Source: Chondrosia reniformis
Lineage: Eukaryota > Porifera > Demospongiae > Chondrillida > Chondrillidae
Length of the DNA stretch: 64,000 bases
Assembly (NCBI GenBank): GCA_947172415.1
Contig: OX359202.1
Span: forward strand, 436,501-500,500
Direction: 5' to 3'
Positions within the stretch are counted from its first letter, which is position 1; the number at the start of each line of letters is the position of its first letter. The notes under the pieces were generated by a model, which worked only from the letters and a program-made list of their open reading frames with translations, searched no databases and was not told the DNA's origin. Below, one piece after another: positions 37,610-49,752 of this stretch. Made by a program: the position numbers and the translations under genes.

Positions 37610-40600
37610 TCAATGAAAAGGCAGTGAAGGGTATGGTCCAGTGGTATTGGATGCTGAAGACCCTTTTGAGACTGAACGTTGGCTGATCCTTAAATGTAGA
37701 TTGGCTGGGGCAATGCCGCTAACCGACCAATGAGACACACAGTGCCTGGCCCAGGTCAAATCATAGCAGTGGCCTTGCTGCTGTGCAAGAGAGATGGCTT
37801 TGTTGAGGTTCTGGCTGATCTGTCTCTGTCTTGCTTCTATCTTGGCCTTGTATGCATTGAGGATATGCAAGCGGGGTTGAAACACTGCAAAGTGCTTAGT
37901 TACTCTCTTCAGCACTTTCAAATCCTACATACATGCAGAGAATAGAAAATAGCATTAAATAATAATTCAAATCATGAAGTACGTAATTCCAACTTTATTT
38001 ATTCACCTTTGAAGTGGAAAATGAGAATCCAAAAGTATAAATTATTTTATTAAAGTGACACAAATATTTAGGCACTATAGGCCAAGGCAAGACCCACCCA
38101 TATATATATCTAAACAGTATGACAGTTCCACTTTATCTATAAATAAATTGTTTACCTTATCCAGTTTATTCAGGCAGGTCCTCTCCTTGGGGTGAGACTG
38201 ATAGTAAAGAAGTTCACACTCAACCAATCTGCAAAGTGCCTTGGCTGGAAGATAAGACTCAAAGTGGCTGGGTACTACAGTTGCTATGGTAGCTAGGAGC
38301 TGTTTGACTTCATTCCATTCACCCTTCCTTGCATTCCAAAGAGCGAGGCAGGTCAGCATGGCAAATCTCTCCTCCCTATCAAAGTGATATACATCATCTT
38401 CCTTACATTTTCTTGCCGACTGTAAAATCTCCTCAAAATCATCAACAACCAGTCCTGTATCAAGAACTGCATCAAATGCAAAGAACTGGTAGAAAGCTTT
38501 AGACCTCAAATCATCCGATTCTTCAGCTACTGAAGAAATCTGATTAAGAATAGCAAAAGATTTATCAAAGTCATCAGATGCAATGTAGGCTTGAGAGAGT
38601 AGAGTCATGGAGACCAGTTTAATAGGAACTTCATGCAGCTTTTCAGTAATCTTAATGGCGGCCTTTCCGTAGTTCACAGCTTGCAATACATCTCCTTGGT
38701 GAAGTGAAAAGTTCAGTGCCACACTGAGAAAGTGGGCGTATCCCAACAGATCGCTAACATCTGATTCCACCTTTTCACAACACTTCAATGCCTTCTCCAA
38801 GTAAGACTTAGCTAATGTCTGCAGACCAAAGAGCTGGCAGCACTCAATCATTGTGGTGTAAGCTTCAATTAGATCGTGATTGTTTTCCTCTGCTTCTTCA
38901 GCCATGTTGAGCTGGTGAAGGGCTGCCATCAGCGTTTGCCAGTTCTTGTGCTGGAGATGATATGCGTGAGTAATGTGAGATAGACACCTAGCTTGATCCA
39001 AACAGAGCTCAGACCTCAATCCACTGCAAAGACATTCAAAAGAACACACTTTATCCTAATTTAACAGCACCCCCACATAATCACTGGATAATATTATGCT
39101 GACCAGCCAATTGACTTCCATCTCCCATCACTTGGCCAGTCATGATTAGCATAATATCTCCCACTGCCTATTCCCTTAATTAATGCATGCATATATGTAT
39201 GTGTACATGCACTTACTGTTGTGAAGCCATAAAACGGCGTGGAAACCTCTTGTGCAATAGCTGTTTGACCCCCATTTTAATCAGATGCAGTCCACATGAC
39301 AGTTTGGAATGAGGGACCTTACTTCCTAGCAACTTCATGGCAGTACTGAAGTGGGTCATGCTCTCTCCAACTTCTCCACTCTGAAACAGTGCCTATATGA
39401 ACAAAAATCACAACAGATCATTACTTGCACTTGCAGTGTTGCCAAGCAACAAACCTGTCCAATAAGACTCTCCAATTCAGCTTCTTCATGTTGACTAAGA
39501 ACACCAGCCATTTCCTTCCTCTTTGCAATCTCGTGGGCTTCTTGTAGCAGAGAATATGCTTCCAAGTTGTTGAAGGTGGACACTGCAGCTGCTCCAGCTT
39601 CTATAAGATAGTGAAGAACTCGCTCATCACAGCCAACCTCCTTCCAATGTCTTATCAACTGTGGGTAAACCTTTACCAAGATGTCATCACAGTGACAGTC
39701 CTGCAAGTTGCAATCTATCAATGCGCTACTGTCTTCAAGAAGACTTCCAACTAAGCTCTGTCTCTTGTTAGATTCCATTACAGCTTGCTGAAGTGAAAAC
39801 ATGCTGCTTTCGTGTGAAGAGGATTCATACATCATCATTGGTGCCACAGAGTTTCTTCTTCTTCCAGCAATACTTGCTCTTCTTGTTCTGGGTCTTGTAA
39901 CAGTCCCCACAAATGCTCTTCCTTTGGTAGAGGTGGCTTGTTTCTTCTCTTTGGTAGACTTCTGGTCACCCAACATTGCGAATCCTCCACCGCCACAGGA
40001 CTCACACTTGTGAGCCTGGGATTCCAGAAACAGTGCGGCCTTTTCATGCAGATCTCTTCTCTGACTGTTTGTCCAGAGGCCATAGACAGTTTCCCTCACA
40101 TAAGGATGGACAAACTCAAACATGGTGCACCAGTCTGTACAAATCTTGGGGTGCAGGCCTGCTCCGTGAGAGAGTGACTGCTTCTTTGTGTGTGTGACAC
40201 ACATACAGGATGGTTCATTACTGCCTTCACCTTCTTCTTCCTGATCTGTCTGGCCAGAGTGAGTGGCATGACTGCATGCTATCAGGCCAAAGGAGGCCAG
40301 GTCATCTAGTCCCTTCTTAAAGGCAACTTCATTGAGATTATCAGGCACAATGGCATCTAGCATAGCTCGGGAAAACACATTTCCTAAGACAGAGGCGCAT
40401 TTCAGCTGAAGCTGTGAATCTGGGGAAAGGTTGTCGAATCGGGCTAGGATCATTCCAGTGACTGTATCTGGAACAGAGATATCTTCAGGTCTGATGCTAC
40501 GAGCAAATCTAACAATTCCTCCTCTTTTCTTGTTGGGTTTGATTGCGTTGTTGTCAGTGACAAGATCCTTTGTTAAGCTCTCTTCTTTGAAATCATTCAA

Positions 40601-43600
40601 GGCTGGTTCTGTATCTTCAGTGATTTTGGTATCGTTCAAACGTAGTTCCACAGATTCACTCTGTGATACCTGTAACAGTCCATTCTGAACCATATTCTCC
40701 ACCAGTTCCTCACACCACAATGGAATTCCATGCGTCTTGTCCGACAAAATCTTCCCCAACTCAGGAGGGATCATTTCACAGTCCAGAATCTGACAAGCCA
40801 GATCTGTGGTGTCACTGTCTGATAGACTCTTCAACTCCAGCCGCTTGGTGTTGGGATGGTGGAGGACGGCAAAGGCAGGAGAGTTTGGATTCTTCAGTTT
40901 TCTGGTTCTCATTGCAATTGTCAGAATAGTATTGGGGTCAGAAGAGAGATCGAGTAGGAATGGCCAGGAATCCTCATCTACCAGGTGAGCATCGTCAATG
41001 CCAAAGAGGCAAGGAGTGTTCTGAACAATCTGATGGACCATACTCAGTAGCAGCCTGTGAAGGTGGGCTGGTTTCTCCTGATGACTCATGCTTAGTATTT
41101 TGGATGTTTGCGGAAACTACAAATATGAATAATAAAAATGAATGAATTACAATAATACAAATAACAAATTAGACATGACTGGCTGTGACCAAGTTAGTTA
41201 TCTTTCATTCTCGAAAGCTTTAGCAATAATAACAGACTCTAAACTACTCATTGTAGATGATAGGGATTTCCTCTAACTGTGCCAAACTTATATTTGAGAC
41301 TAGTCTTTTGAGTATGTAGAGATGCAGCTCAGCTCAAAAGACTAAAGATGAACCATCTCAAAGATACTCAGTTGGTTTCTTACCTTAAGGCCTAGTAGGT
41401 CATTAAGGAGTGGTAGCATTTCTTCCTGTTCTGGAGTTGTGATACTGGAGAGGATTTGTTGTTCTCTCTCGTGTAAGTTCTTGCACTTATTGATGGCCAA
41501 CAATCTGGAGATTAACACTTTTGCGATGTAGAACGGATTGTTTTGTTCATGCACCCCTGCCACTGTAGAGATCACCCTAATCATTCAAAACAGGAAAAAA
41601 GATTAAAAACATTCATGGCTATTTAAAAGATCAAAAAGAAAACAAAGATTTCCAGGGTCACGGATAAAGGGTAGAATTCCTAAGTTTAGTTTCCTTTACT
41701 CTTAAGTAGATGTATGTAACATGCAAGAAAAATAGTGTGTTAGATTATTTACAGATCTTTACCTGAACCCGTTATCAGCGGCGGTGGCCTTGAATGCCTT
41801 AAGGAGTTTTGTCTTGCCAATTCCTCCAGGTCCACTGATTGCTATGATACTTGTGCTGTGTCCTTGTCTCTTGGACATTCTGTCCAGCTCCTCCAGAATG
41901 ACACTGATCTCCTCTTTTCTTCCAACCAAAGTGTTCTTCTCTTGTGAGTAATGTATCTCGGGACAGATGGAGTCATGGTGCTCCCTTCTAAAATAGAAAT
42001 GAGGAAAATATGAACCTTTTTTAATTATTGTTACAAAGAATGTACAATTGTTTGTGATATAATGTAATTATGTAAGATTTGGAGATTCTGGATTATGTTT
42101 CTGTATAAACACCTTAAATTATATAATTACTTTCATATAATTTCTCTAAATATTGCAATAGAGTGCCTATATTGATATGCTACTAATATACAAATTTATA
42201 TGGATAGCATGGTATATAAATAGAGTACAAACATTGTACACTACCCACTTTTCATAAGTGAAGCTAAAAATGTCTTCAGGCTTTTGAATTCCCTTCAGAG
42301 GTGTTGGTGGCATAGGGGAGAAGAAATGGTCAGGCAGGCGGGATGTCTTCTTGGTGGATTCATCACACGTAATCAAATCTGGAAACTTCATCATCAACCT
42401 GGCGGCCATATTGACCTTCTGGCCAATCACTATGGTAGATAGAAGAGGAAACATATTGTCTTTCTCTGGTAAATTAAAGGTAAAGTAAAAAAATGTTAAA
42501 AAGTCCTGAAAACAGATTTGACACATAAATTTTGCTTTGTCTGTGACATAAATAAAGGCTTACCAGTGTATTCATGTCTTTTGGGATGTCCCACAACTCC
42601 ACAAACTGCTGCTCCCCTGGTAACACCAATTGAGAAATGCCTGCATGTGAACATTGTCAATCACTTATAAAGCGGAAAAATATATATTCCACAGTTGAAA
42701 ATACATATCTTTACCCTATACAGTGTATATACTTTTAATATGATCTATATACATATATGTAATATTGGTCTCACTTTAGAGTGAGCATCTTCAACAGAGA
42801 GTAAATGTCACTTGCAGCTCTAAGAGCTCGTTCTGAGTCATCTTCATGCTTGGCATGCGGAAGGCCAAAGATGCAGAGGAAGGTACACCCTTTATCAAAC
42901 ATGAACACTTTGTTCAGAGATCCCCCGTATTTCTCCAGAGATGGGTAGATGGCATCAAAGGCTCCTTGCAACATGGTCAACTTTCCTTTATCATCTAACT
43001 TCTCTCCTGGATCCAAATTGATGAACAGCACAGATACTTTACGCAATTCAGAAAGCCAACTGGCATCGTGACCATGATTTATCTGCAAGAGCGAGCGAGC
43101 GGAGAGCCATCACAATTGTACGTAAATAGACATCATAATACAGAATTAAAGTAGTAAAAGAATCTATATACAACTTGTATACATGCAAAATATCTATAAT
43201 TTAGGCTATACAATATACGTATATGTAAATGTACACATACGTATATAAATATGCAATAGCTTTATGGTGTTCAAAAATATATGTTCACATCTGGTGCCAT
43301 CATACCTTGTTCATAGCTGTTTTCTGTACATAACTACTGATGAAATCTTTGCTCTTTTCAATGTTCTTTATGAAACGTTGCAAATTTTCTCTCACTTAAT
43401 GAACAGACGAATGCAGGGATATAAATTTGCAATTGTATATATTTAAAATTTAATGAAATAGACATACCCTGATTGCCCATCTTGTCACTTTTCACAGAAT
43501 CTGACGAAGAACTGGAAGACGTAAGTCTTGGATTCTTCTTGGGAGAGAAGGGATTGGGTTCACTGTACAGTGGTCTTGAGGAGAGAGATCTGGCTTGCAC

Positions 43601-45045
43601 TTCTGGAAGAGTCTTTTGCAGCTTCTTTGGTGGATTAGCAATTCCGAGCTTTGTGGGCCTCCTTACCCCTCTCAGTACCAAGTTGTTTAGGAGGATGTTG
43701 TCATCATAGGGATCAAGTGACACCTTGCTGACCTGCATGTTGGAGAATATATATATACACACTCTTAAAGTATAGTCGTATATACAATATACGTATGTGT
43801 ATCCCTATGTATAATACTTGCCATAAACAAATGTATGACAATATATTGACAACTTATACTTATGAGGGAGTGCTTGTGGTTTGCTTATCACTTGGATTGC
43901 ATCATACGTACCTTCACGTATCCCTCATTCCCCATAAAGTTAGCACAGCAGAAGGGCTTGTCGCACATGTCCCAAGCTGGTGGAGAGAGAACCACAGAAC
44001 CAGAAGGAGCTAGATTCTGTGCTTTATTGGCATCATCCACAGCTTCACCAGCCAAATCAAGCATGCGGTAGTCACCATTCCCTAAGATTCAGAAAATACA
44101 AAATCAAGTTGTTATATAATGTACACTATGTGGACTCATTTTTGTTGTGTTCATATATTTTTGGATACAGTCAGTGGCAAAAGTCTAGCCTAGTGTACTA
44201 TGCGCATAGTACACTTAAAGATTTAATAATGATAATATAGTAATAATTAATTATTACAACTGAAACATTATTTTAAGTGATGAACTTATATGGGGATGTT
44301 TCTCTTACCAATGTGAAACACTCCAACATTTCCCACGCTGAGGCCCAGCTTCATCCTCAATGTAACTCCATCGGCTGTCAGATAGTTATCGTAGTTGGTC
44401 TGCAATATCACACACTCCCTCAAAACCAGTCGAAGAACCTGGACGACCTCAAACTTTGAGCAAGACCAAAAGGCCAAGAAAGCATCGCCAGCAAACTTCA
44501 CTATATCACCATCGATGTTGAGGATGGCTAATTAAAAGCATAAAATAGTATTTTGTCAAACAGTTGTTCACGTTTTACCTTTCCGTTAGATAACTCTAGA
44601 TCTAACCTGCTACTATCTTGCTGAGGTAGGAATTCAAAGTTGTCGTTAGTTGATCTATGCCATCTGAAGTCTTATCATCGTTGCAGTACTTCTCGCAGAG
44701 TGCCGTAAAGCCTGCATGATACACGATGATGAAGCAAACACGGTAAGCGGTAAGCGAATTAAATGTATAATTAACAATAAACTGCAGATCGTACCTGATA
44801 TATCTGCAAAGAGGACGATTCCATACAATTGAAATGTCTCCGGAACGGGACTCTCTGGTGAACGTAGTGCTACCAAATCTGGAGTATGACTTAGGAGCTG
44901 GTTGAGGATTAACTTTTCGTTTCTTTCTTTACCTGTAAAGGAATAGGTTGCAAATCTAATTATTCTGCGATTAATTGTTGGCGTAGCTATTGAGATCCAC
45001 ACCTCTCCTGTGTCTTGGTGACTTTATAGGCTTGAGCTTCCCCAT
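37610..45045 (-). CDS. ADCY10: ADCY10 homologue, soluble (bicarbonate-activated) adenylyl cyclase (many exons)
   Basis: Start MGKLKPIKSPRHRRG at 45045. The first cyclase domain follows: YGIVLFADISG (~44800), with a metal-binding Asp, then VKFAGDAFLAFWS (~44490) with the second Asp, and LGLSVGNVGVFHIG. A Ser-rich linker (43470-43735) precedes the second cyclase domain: LNKVFMFDKGCTFLCIFGLP (~42880-42930) and KVNMAARLMMKFPDLITCDE (~42360-42420). A P-loop NTPase follows, with ISGPGGIGKTKLLKAFK (Walker A, ~41780-41850). Then a long helical region in exons ~39395-41089 (FGIDDAHLVDEDSWPFLLDL Walker B-like), 38150-39025 and the last exon 37610-37924. This order (two cyclases, NTPase, TPR-like tail) is that of ADCY10, ~1600 residues in human. 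It makes cAMP in response to bicarbonate and calcium, notably in flagella. Some exon borders are approximate. Confidence 0.92.
41647..41755 (-). repeat. Dispersed repeat family E, partial copy
   Basis: Shares GATTTCCAGGGTCACGGATA, GGGTAGAATTCCTAA, and a tail with ATGCAAGAAAAATAGTGTGT. ADCY10 intron. Confidence 0.6.
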
Positions 45046-45297
45046 GAAAGCAGAGACGATCAACAACTACTGCTTGCAAAGTCACTGAGCTAATCGAGAT
45101 AGCTGGTCAACTGATTGGCTGTAATCCAACCCGTATAAATAGGTAATTTGAATTCTGTTGGTTATTCCAAATAAGGTACTTAATTAAATATTCAACCCAT
45201 TGAATACAAGAAACATGAATAATAATTAAACAATACTCAAGATTATATACGCAGCTGTAACAAATGAATAGTCGCTTTCTAAAAACTGTCATTGGAT

Positions 45298-46749
45298 TTA
45301 ATCCTCTCCTTCTTCTTGTCTCACAATTGGGACACCTACAAATGAGAACTGAATTATACAGCTAATTAACAACTTTTTAAATAAAGAGTTACCATCAAGC
45401 TTTTTGAGTTTAGGCAGTCTCTTTGTCACTTCATCCCTCCAAGTATTCTCAGCTGAACACCTCTCTTCTAGTGGGTTTCCTAAGGATAGTGAAGTAAGAT
45501 GAATAGTACATGTATGTCTATATCTGCTCATATATTTGCATGTAACTTTCTATGTCTTCCCCAGACTTAAACTACTATATTCAAGTGGCATTAATTAATT
45601 TCCTTTAAACTTTACAGTACAACTGCCTCTCTCTGGTGTTATATTATATTTGCTTTAAAATAAATGAACATTCAACAAAATGACAGTCATTTTGGAAATA
45701 CAAGCAAAGTCAAAATATATCCTAAATGCCAATATTTTCGGCTGGTATTTCAAAACAGTACTTCTTGCATCTTATTCTTTATTAGGTCATTAGTGATGTT
45801 TCAAGATATAGGAGTACATTAGGAGAGATATCAATACGTACCTACAAAGAGCAGCTCTTCTAAGCACGGCAACTCGGCCTATATAGAATACATTAACCAG
45901 TTAGCTGCACAGTAAAGCATGGCAATGTCATTACCAGTTTCATGAATTCTCCCCAATCCTTGACCGAGTTATTTGCCATGTATAAAACCTATTTATTAAA
46001 AAAATGAAAAACTTTGCTAAACTATCTCTCTATTACAGTGTAGTACAGTCACACCTTTAACTTCTTTAAAACTGTGATACCCTTTAACTTTTCAATGTTG
46101 TTGTACGATACCCAAAGTTGCTCCAAAGTGTCGGCAACCGGTTCCTGCGTGGAGAGAATTGTTTAGGATCGATTTTAGTTTAAACTCTTTCCTTCTTACC
46201 AAACCGCCTAAATTCTTTATATAATTTCGGCCCAAAGAGAGAATCTTCAATTTTTCTACAAGCATGAAATATACAGGTATATCATGGCCGAACCATAGTT
46301 CTTTGTCATGTTAGGTGAAACCAAGTACATGCTAGGACGCTCACTCAGTCCGTTGAGGTTTGTAATCTTTTCAATCATGTTACTCGACAAAGAAAGTTGC
46401 CTGCAATTACAAAACGCTAGCAGCTGGACAGACGGGAGGAGAGACGCCAGAATGTAGTAAAACCTTTGTGGACTTACTCGCAGTTTCCCAGCGTTGTCAG
46501 AGCCGCGTCCATCTTCTCAATTGGCGGTATCTGCATATATAGCTTGACGATAGTCGCATCAGCTGGCGCTTGTTCATTCTTTGCGGACTAACAACACAAA
46601 GAATGTAACATTGTTGATCATCAGAAGATTGGGCTCCTTCTTACCCATTTCTGAAGAGCCTCTTTAATAGAAGTACCTTTAGACTAGAGGAGAAGAAGAG
46701 ATAAAATCAACTGTTGAGGTCACAAATCAAATAACCAAGAACCCACCAT
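45298..46749 (-). CDS. DNAL1: DNAL1 homologue, axonemal dynein light chain 1 (about 10 short exons)
   Basis: The predicted first coding exon holds only the ATG (46749-46747) before a GTGGGT donor; the next exon gives [13 protein letters not shown]. Then [20 protein letters not shown] (~46510-46590), leucine-rich repeats [17 protein letters not shown] (~46350-46400), [18 protein letters not shown] (~46200-46255), [18 protein letters not shown] (~46060-46140), [18 protein letters not shown] (~45935-45990), [13 protein letters not shown] (45842-45880), [20 protein letters not shown] and [10 protein letters not shown] (45393-45479), and the acidic end VRQEEGED. It binds the outer-arm dynein heavy chain and regulates ciliary beating. 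The acidic tail EEGED fits the human end. Confidence 0.93.
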
Positions 46750-46820
46750 TTTTTGGTTGCTAGGTGATGGCTTAATAATTGCTCACAGATTACGCAATCA
46801 AGAGTTTGTGCGGAAGAGAT
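46750..46820. promoter_or_regulatory. Bidirectional promoter, DNAL1/UPF0235
   Basis: 71 bp between ATGs if the UPF0235 start is 46821, or only 29 bp if the in-frame ATG at 46779 is used. Confidence 0.4.
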
Positions 46821-47312
46821 ATGAACACATGGCTTAGACTTTGTAAATCCTTTGCAACGCTTAGATTGGTCTTAGGCGGTGGTCGTACTAGCAGGAAGAG
46901 TAACGCAAGATTCTGTCTTGTGAGTTTCAATAAATCAATATCTTTATACAATAAGAAGAATGGTAAATCTAAAGCAATTAGGAACGCCCCCAAATACCCT
47001 AGGGGCCCATTGTGGGAGGAAGACGGTCACCTCTTTATTTCAGTTCATGTCAAACCATTTTCCAAGCAGATCTGTCTGACAGCTGTTGAGGAGAATGTAG
47101 TTTGTGTTCAAATTGCAGCTCCACCCAAGGAATGTGAAGCTAATGTTAAAATCATTGCTTTTATGGCTTCATTGCTTGGCATCAGAAAATCATCAGTTGT
47201 TATAGATAAAGGTCAAAGGTCACATGAAAAGTGCATCAAGCTGTCTGATTGTAAGAGGACAGTGGAGGAAGTAGAAGAGATGCTTAAAGATGCTTTGGGA
47301 AAGTCTTTCTGA
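46821..47312 (+). CDS. UPF0235/DUF167 family protein (C15orf40-like), single exon
   Basis: 163 residues from MNTWLRLCKSFATLRLVLGG, an Arg/Leu-rich N-terminus that could be a mitochondrial leader. The domain starts at HLFISVHVKPFSKQICLTAV and shows VQIAAPPKECEANVKIIAFM, then ASLLGIRKSSVVIDKGQRSH and EKCIKL: the typical DUF167 pattern (V.V.P.S......, A.PvdGkAN..l...LA..L, G..SR.K.v.i) with KECEAN replacing the usual GKAN. Function in animals is unknown. An upstream in-frame ATG at 46779 would add 14 residues. Confidence 0.8.
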   Translation: MNTWLRLCKSFATLRLVLGGGRTSRKSNARFCLVSFNKSISLYNKKNGKSKAIRNAPKYPRGPLWEEDGHLFISVHVKPFSKQICLTAVEENVVCVQIAAPPKECEANVKIIAFMASLLGIRKSSVVIDKGQRSHEKCIKLSDCKRTVEEVEEMLKDALGKSF

Positions 47313-47676
47313 CTTTGTAGCACAACATGTACAAACGTACATCTGATCAAAACTCACAAATTACATCAATTTGTCATTCTTGGGAATAATTGTATTATTT
47401 TTATCATTAGTCTATGATGGAGCAATTAAGTGGCCAAAGTTGCAATTTGTGGCACTTAAAGTACATCTAGTGCCATAACTTTAGAGAATTTAGATATTAG
47501 AGTTCAAATTTGGAAGGAACATTCAGATACATTGGATCCATGTCCCTATATGTATACGTATATATGCCCCTATCATATCTAATGAATCTAATTGAAATAT
47601 CTTAATTAATATTTTAAAACTTTCTTCTACCTAAACTGACAGATGTTCAGCTGATGCATGTGTACGAGTGTGTGCG

Positions 47677-49650
47677 ATGATGAGACAGTTAAGGAATGGA
47701 ACAGTTCTAGTGCTACTGTGTGGCATGCTAATGGTGTGGTTTATCGCTGAACAGCTAAAATGCGACTCAACTCAGTTACAGCTGTCTGCACCACTGCACG
47801 ATGATACACGTAGACAGAAAGAATTTGACAGAAAGGTTAAAGGTTAGTTCATCTTTTTAATGGAGTCACTCATGCTTTGATGGCATTTCATTTTGTACAT
47901 AGACATTATTCATAATTTTGAAAAGTCAATTACAGCAGATATTCAGCACTCTTGTCTGCCCTATTTGATGAACTATGGAGACAGAAATGGATCTGGTTCT
48001 CATTTGGGGCTGTATGGGAACATAGACCTGATGGACAGTGAACAGGAGACGTCTATCTCTACCATTAGTGAAGTGGCCTCTGAGTTTCCAAATAGTGACA
48101 GAATTGTGTTTGCTCAGCTTGGAAACCATTTTGTTGAATCCCTTGTGGACCGCACCTCAGTCAGGATGGCTACCCTCCTTCTCAAGTAAGACCCCTTCCC
48201 ATTCTGCAATGAGACCTTTTCCCATTCTGCAATGAGACTCATTCCTATTCCCTATTAAGATCCATTTCCATTCCGTAATAATATCCATTCCCATTCTGTA
48301 ATGAGATCCATTCCCATTCCCATTCCAATGCTACCAATTTCCATTCTTGCATGCATGTATTCAACTTCCTTGTGAGCAAGTATGTTTAATGTTCATATCT
48401 GATATGTGCTTATTCCCATTCTGATATAGGATGTGTTCTTATAGTTACTGTTATTATTTTAATAGGAAATATCTTTGTCTTCCCTCGAACTAGGTCCTTA
48501 CGCATTAAAGTTCTTTCTCTGGCCAACAATGGAGTCATGGGGAAATCCCCAGACTTATTGAACTCCTTATTGCAGCATTTACATGCCAATCAGATTGAAG
48601 GGGTTGGTCTAAAGGCCAAGCCCTTCGTGCTCCTGGACGTGGGAGGACTACAGGTGGGAGTGGTAGCATACTGCACCTTCTACACCAACTGCAAGCAAAA
48701 GTCTCTAGCCTCGCTCATACCTTCAGTGTACTCCCACCAGCTAGCCAACGACCACATTAGTCAGATGAAGAAGGTAACAGATATTTCTTAATTTGTGCAA
48801 CGTCTTTGCCAATTCCTTGTCCTCTTGCAGGTTGGAGCTGATGTAATTGTTGTTCTGATGTACTGGGGAAATCCCTATCATCTCTATCCTTCCGAATATG
48901 AGATATCAGTTGCTAGGCAGTTGTCACTATTAAATATCTCGCTGATTGTAGGCGATTATCCAAAAGTTCCCCAAAATCATGCTTACTTTCAGAAAACATT
49001 AGTTATTTTTTCAACTGGTACACTTTTCAAATCACAAGATGACACATGCTGGAATCAGGTAAACGTACAGTAGTACATACAATATGCATGTATAGCTATG
49101 CATATAAATAATCCAAGTGATAATCAAACCACAAGTATTGGTAATTTTTAGTTTTCCAGTGGGAGGGGCCATCTTAACCAATGGTATATATCATCTACAA
49201 TATGTATGTATATTTACAGCATTGTCAAAGGCAGTCTACCACTTCCTTTGGTCACTATAGATGGATGAGTATAGAGAAGAAATTATAGAATGTAGAGCCG
49301 TACCACCTCAGCAAAGGGAGACACTGAAAGTGGTGGAAAGGACTGTAAGATTATACCATCTCACCTTCTTAAAGTAAGCTTGCTTGTATCCATGTTGGCC
49401 TACCTATCTCATTGTTGTCATATCTATATCCATGTTGGTCTACCTATCTCAATGTTGTCATACCTATATCCATGTTGTATACCTATGTATTTCTTTACCA
49501 TTCAGAAATGGCTATGTGGTTGGAGACTACAAAACTCTCCCCTTGCTCCCAATGAAGGGTGTGTTAAAGGCCTCGCGCTCAGCCTCCTCTCGCTGGTTGC
49601 CCATCTGTAGCGGACAGGATACAGCTTGCTTATCTTGCAAGGCACTATGA
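47677..49650 (+). CDS. CapA/PGA-synthesis-like metallophosphatase-fold membrane protein (6 exons)
   Basis: Exon 1 (47677 to ~47842) starts MMRQLRNGTVLVLLCGMLMV, a signal anchor, so a type II membrane protein is likely. Exons follow at ~47902-48185, 48495-48775, 48832-49058, 49249-49374 and 49506-49650. The middle shows IVFAQLGNHFVESLVD, VLSLANNGVMGKSPDLLNSL, VVAYCTFYTNCKQ, VIVVLMYWGNPYHLYPSEYE and LNISLIVGDYPKVPQNHAYF, then IFSTGTLF. Motif order is that of CapA-like (PGA_cap) proteins. The usual His residues in ANNH, HWG and GHHPH look replaced (ANNG, YWG, GDYPK), which suggests a non-catalytic protein. Family assignment is by motif memory. ADSS starts 102 bp downstream on the same strand. 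Confidence 0.68.
49384..49485. repeat. ~40-bp tandem repeat (3 copies)
   Basis: Units of ATCCATGTTGGTCTACCTAT followed by CTCAATGTTGTCATACCTAT, in the last intron of the CapA-like gene, directly after its donor. Confidence 0.85.
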
Positions 49651-49752
49651 CTGTCACCTTTTTATTATTAAAACAATTGTGTTTATTTTTATCACACTTG
49701 TAGCGGCCATTTTTATTAACTTGGCAACTTGTATGTTTACGTAGCGGAGGGA

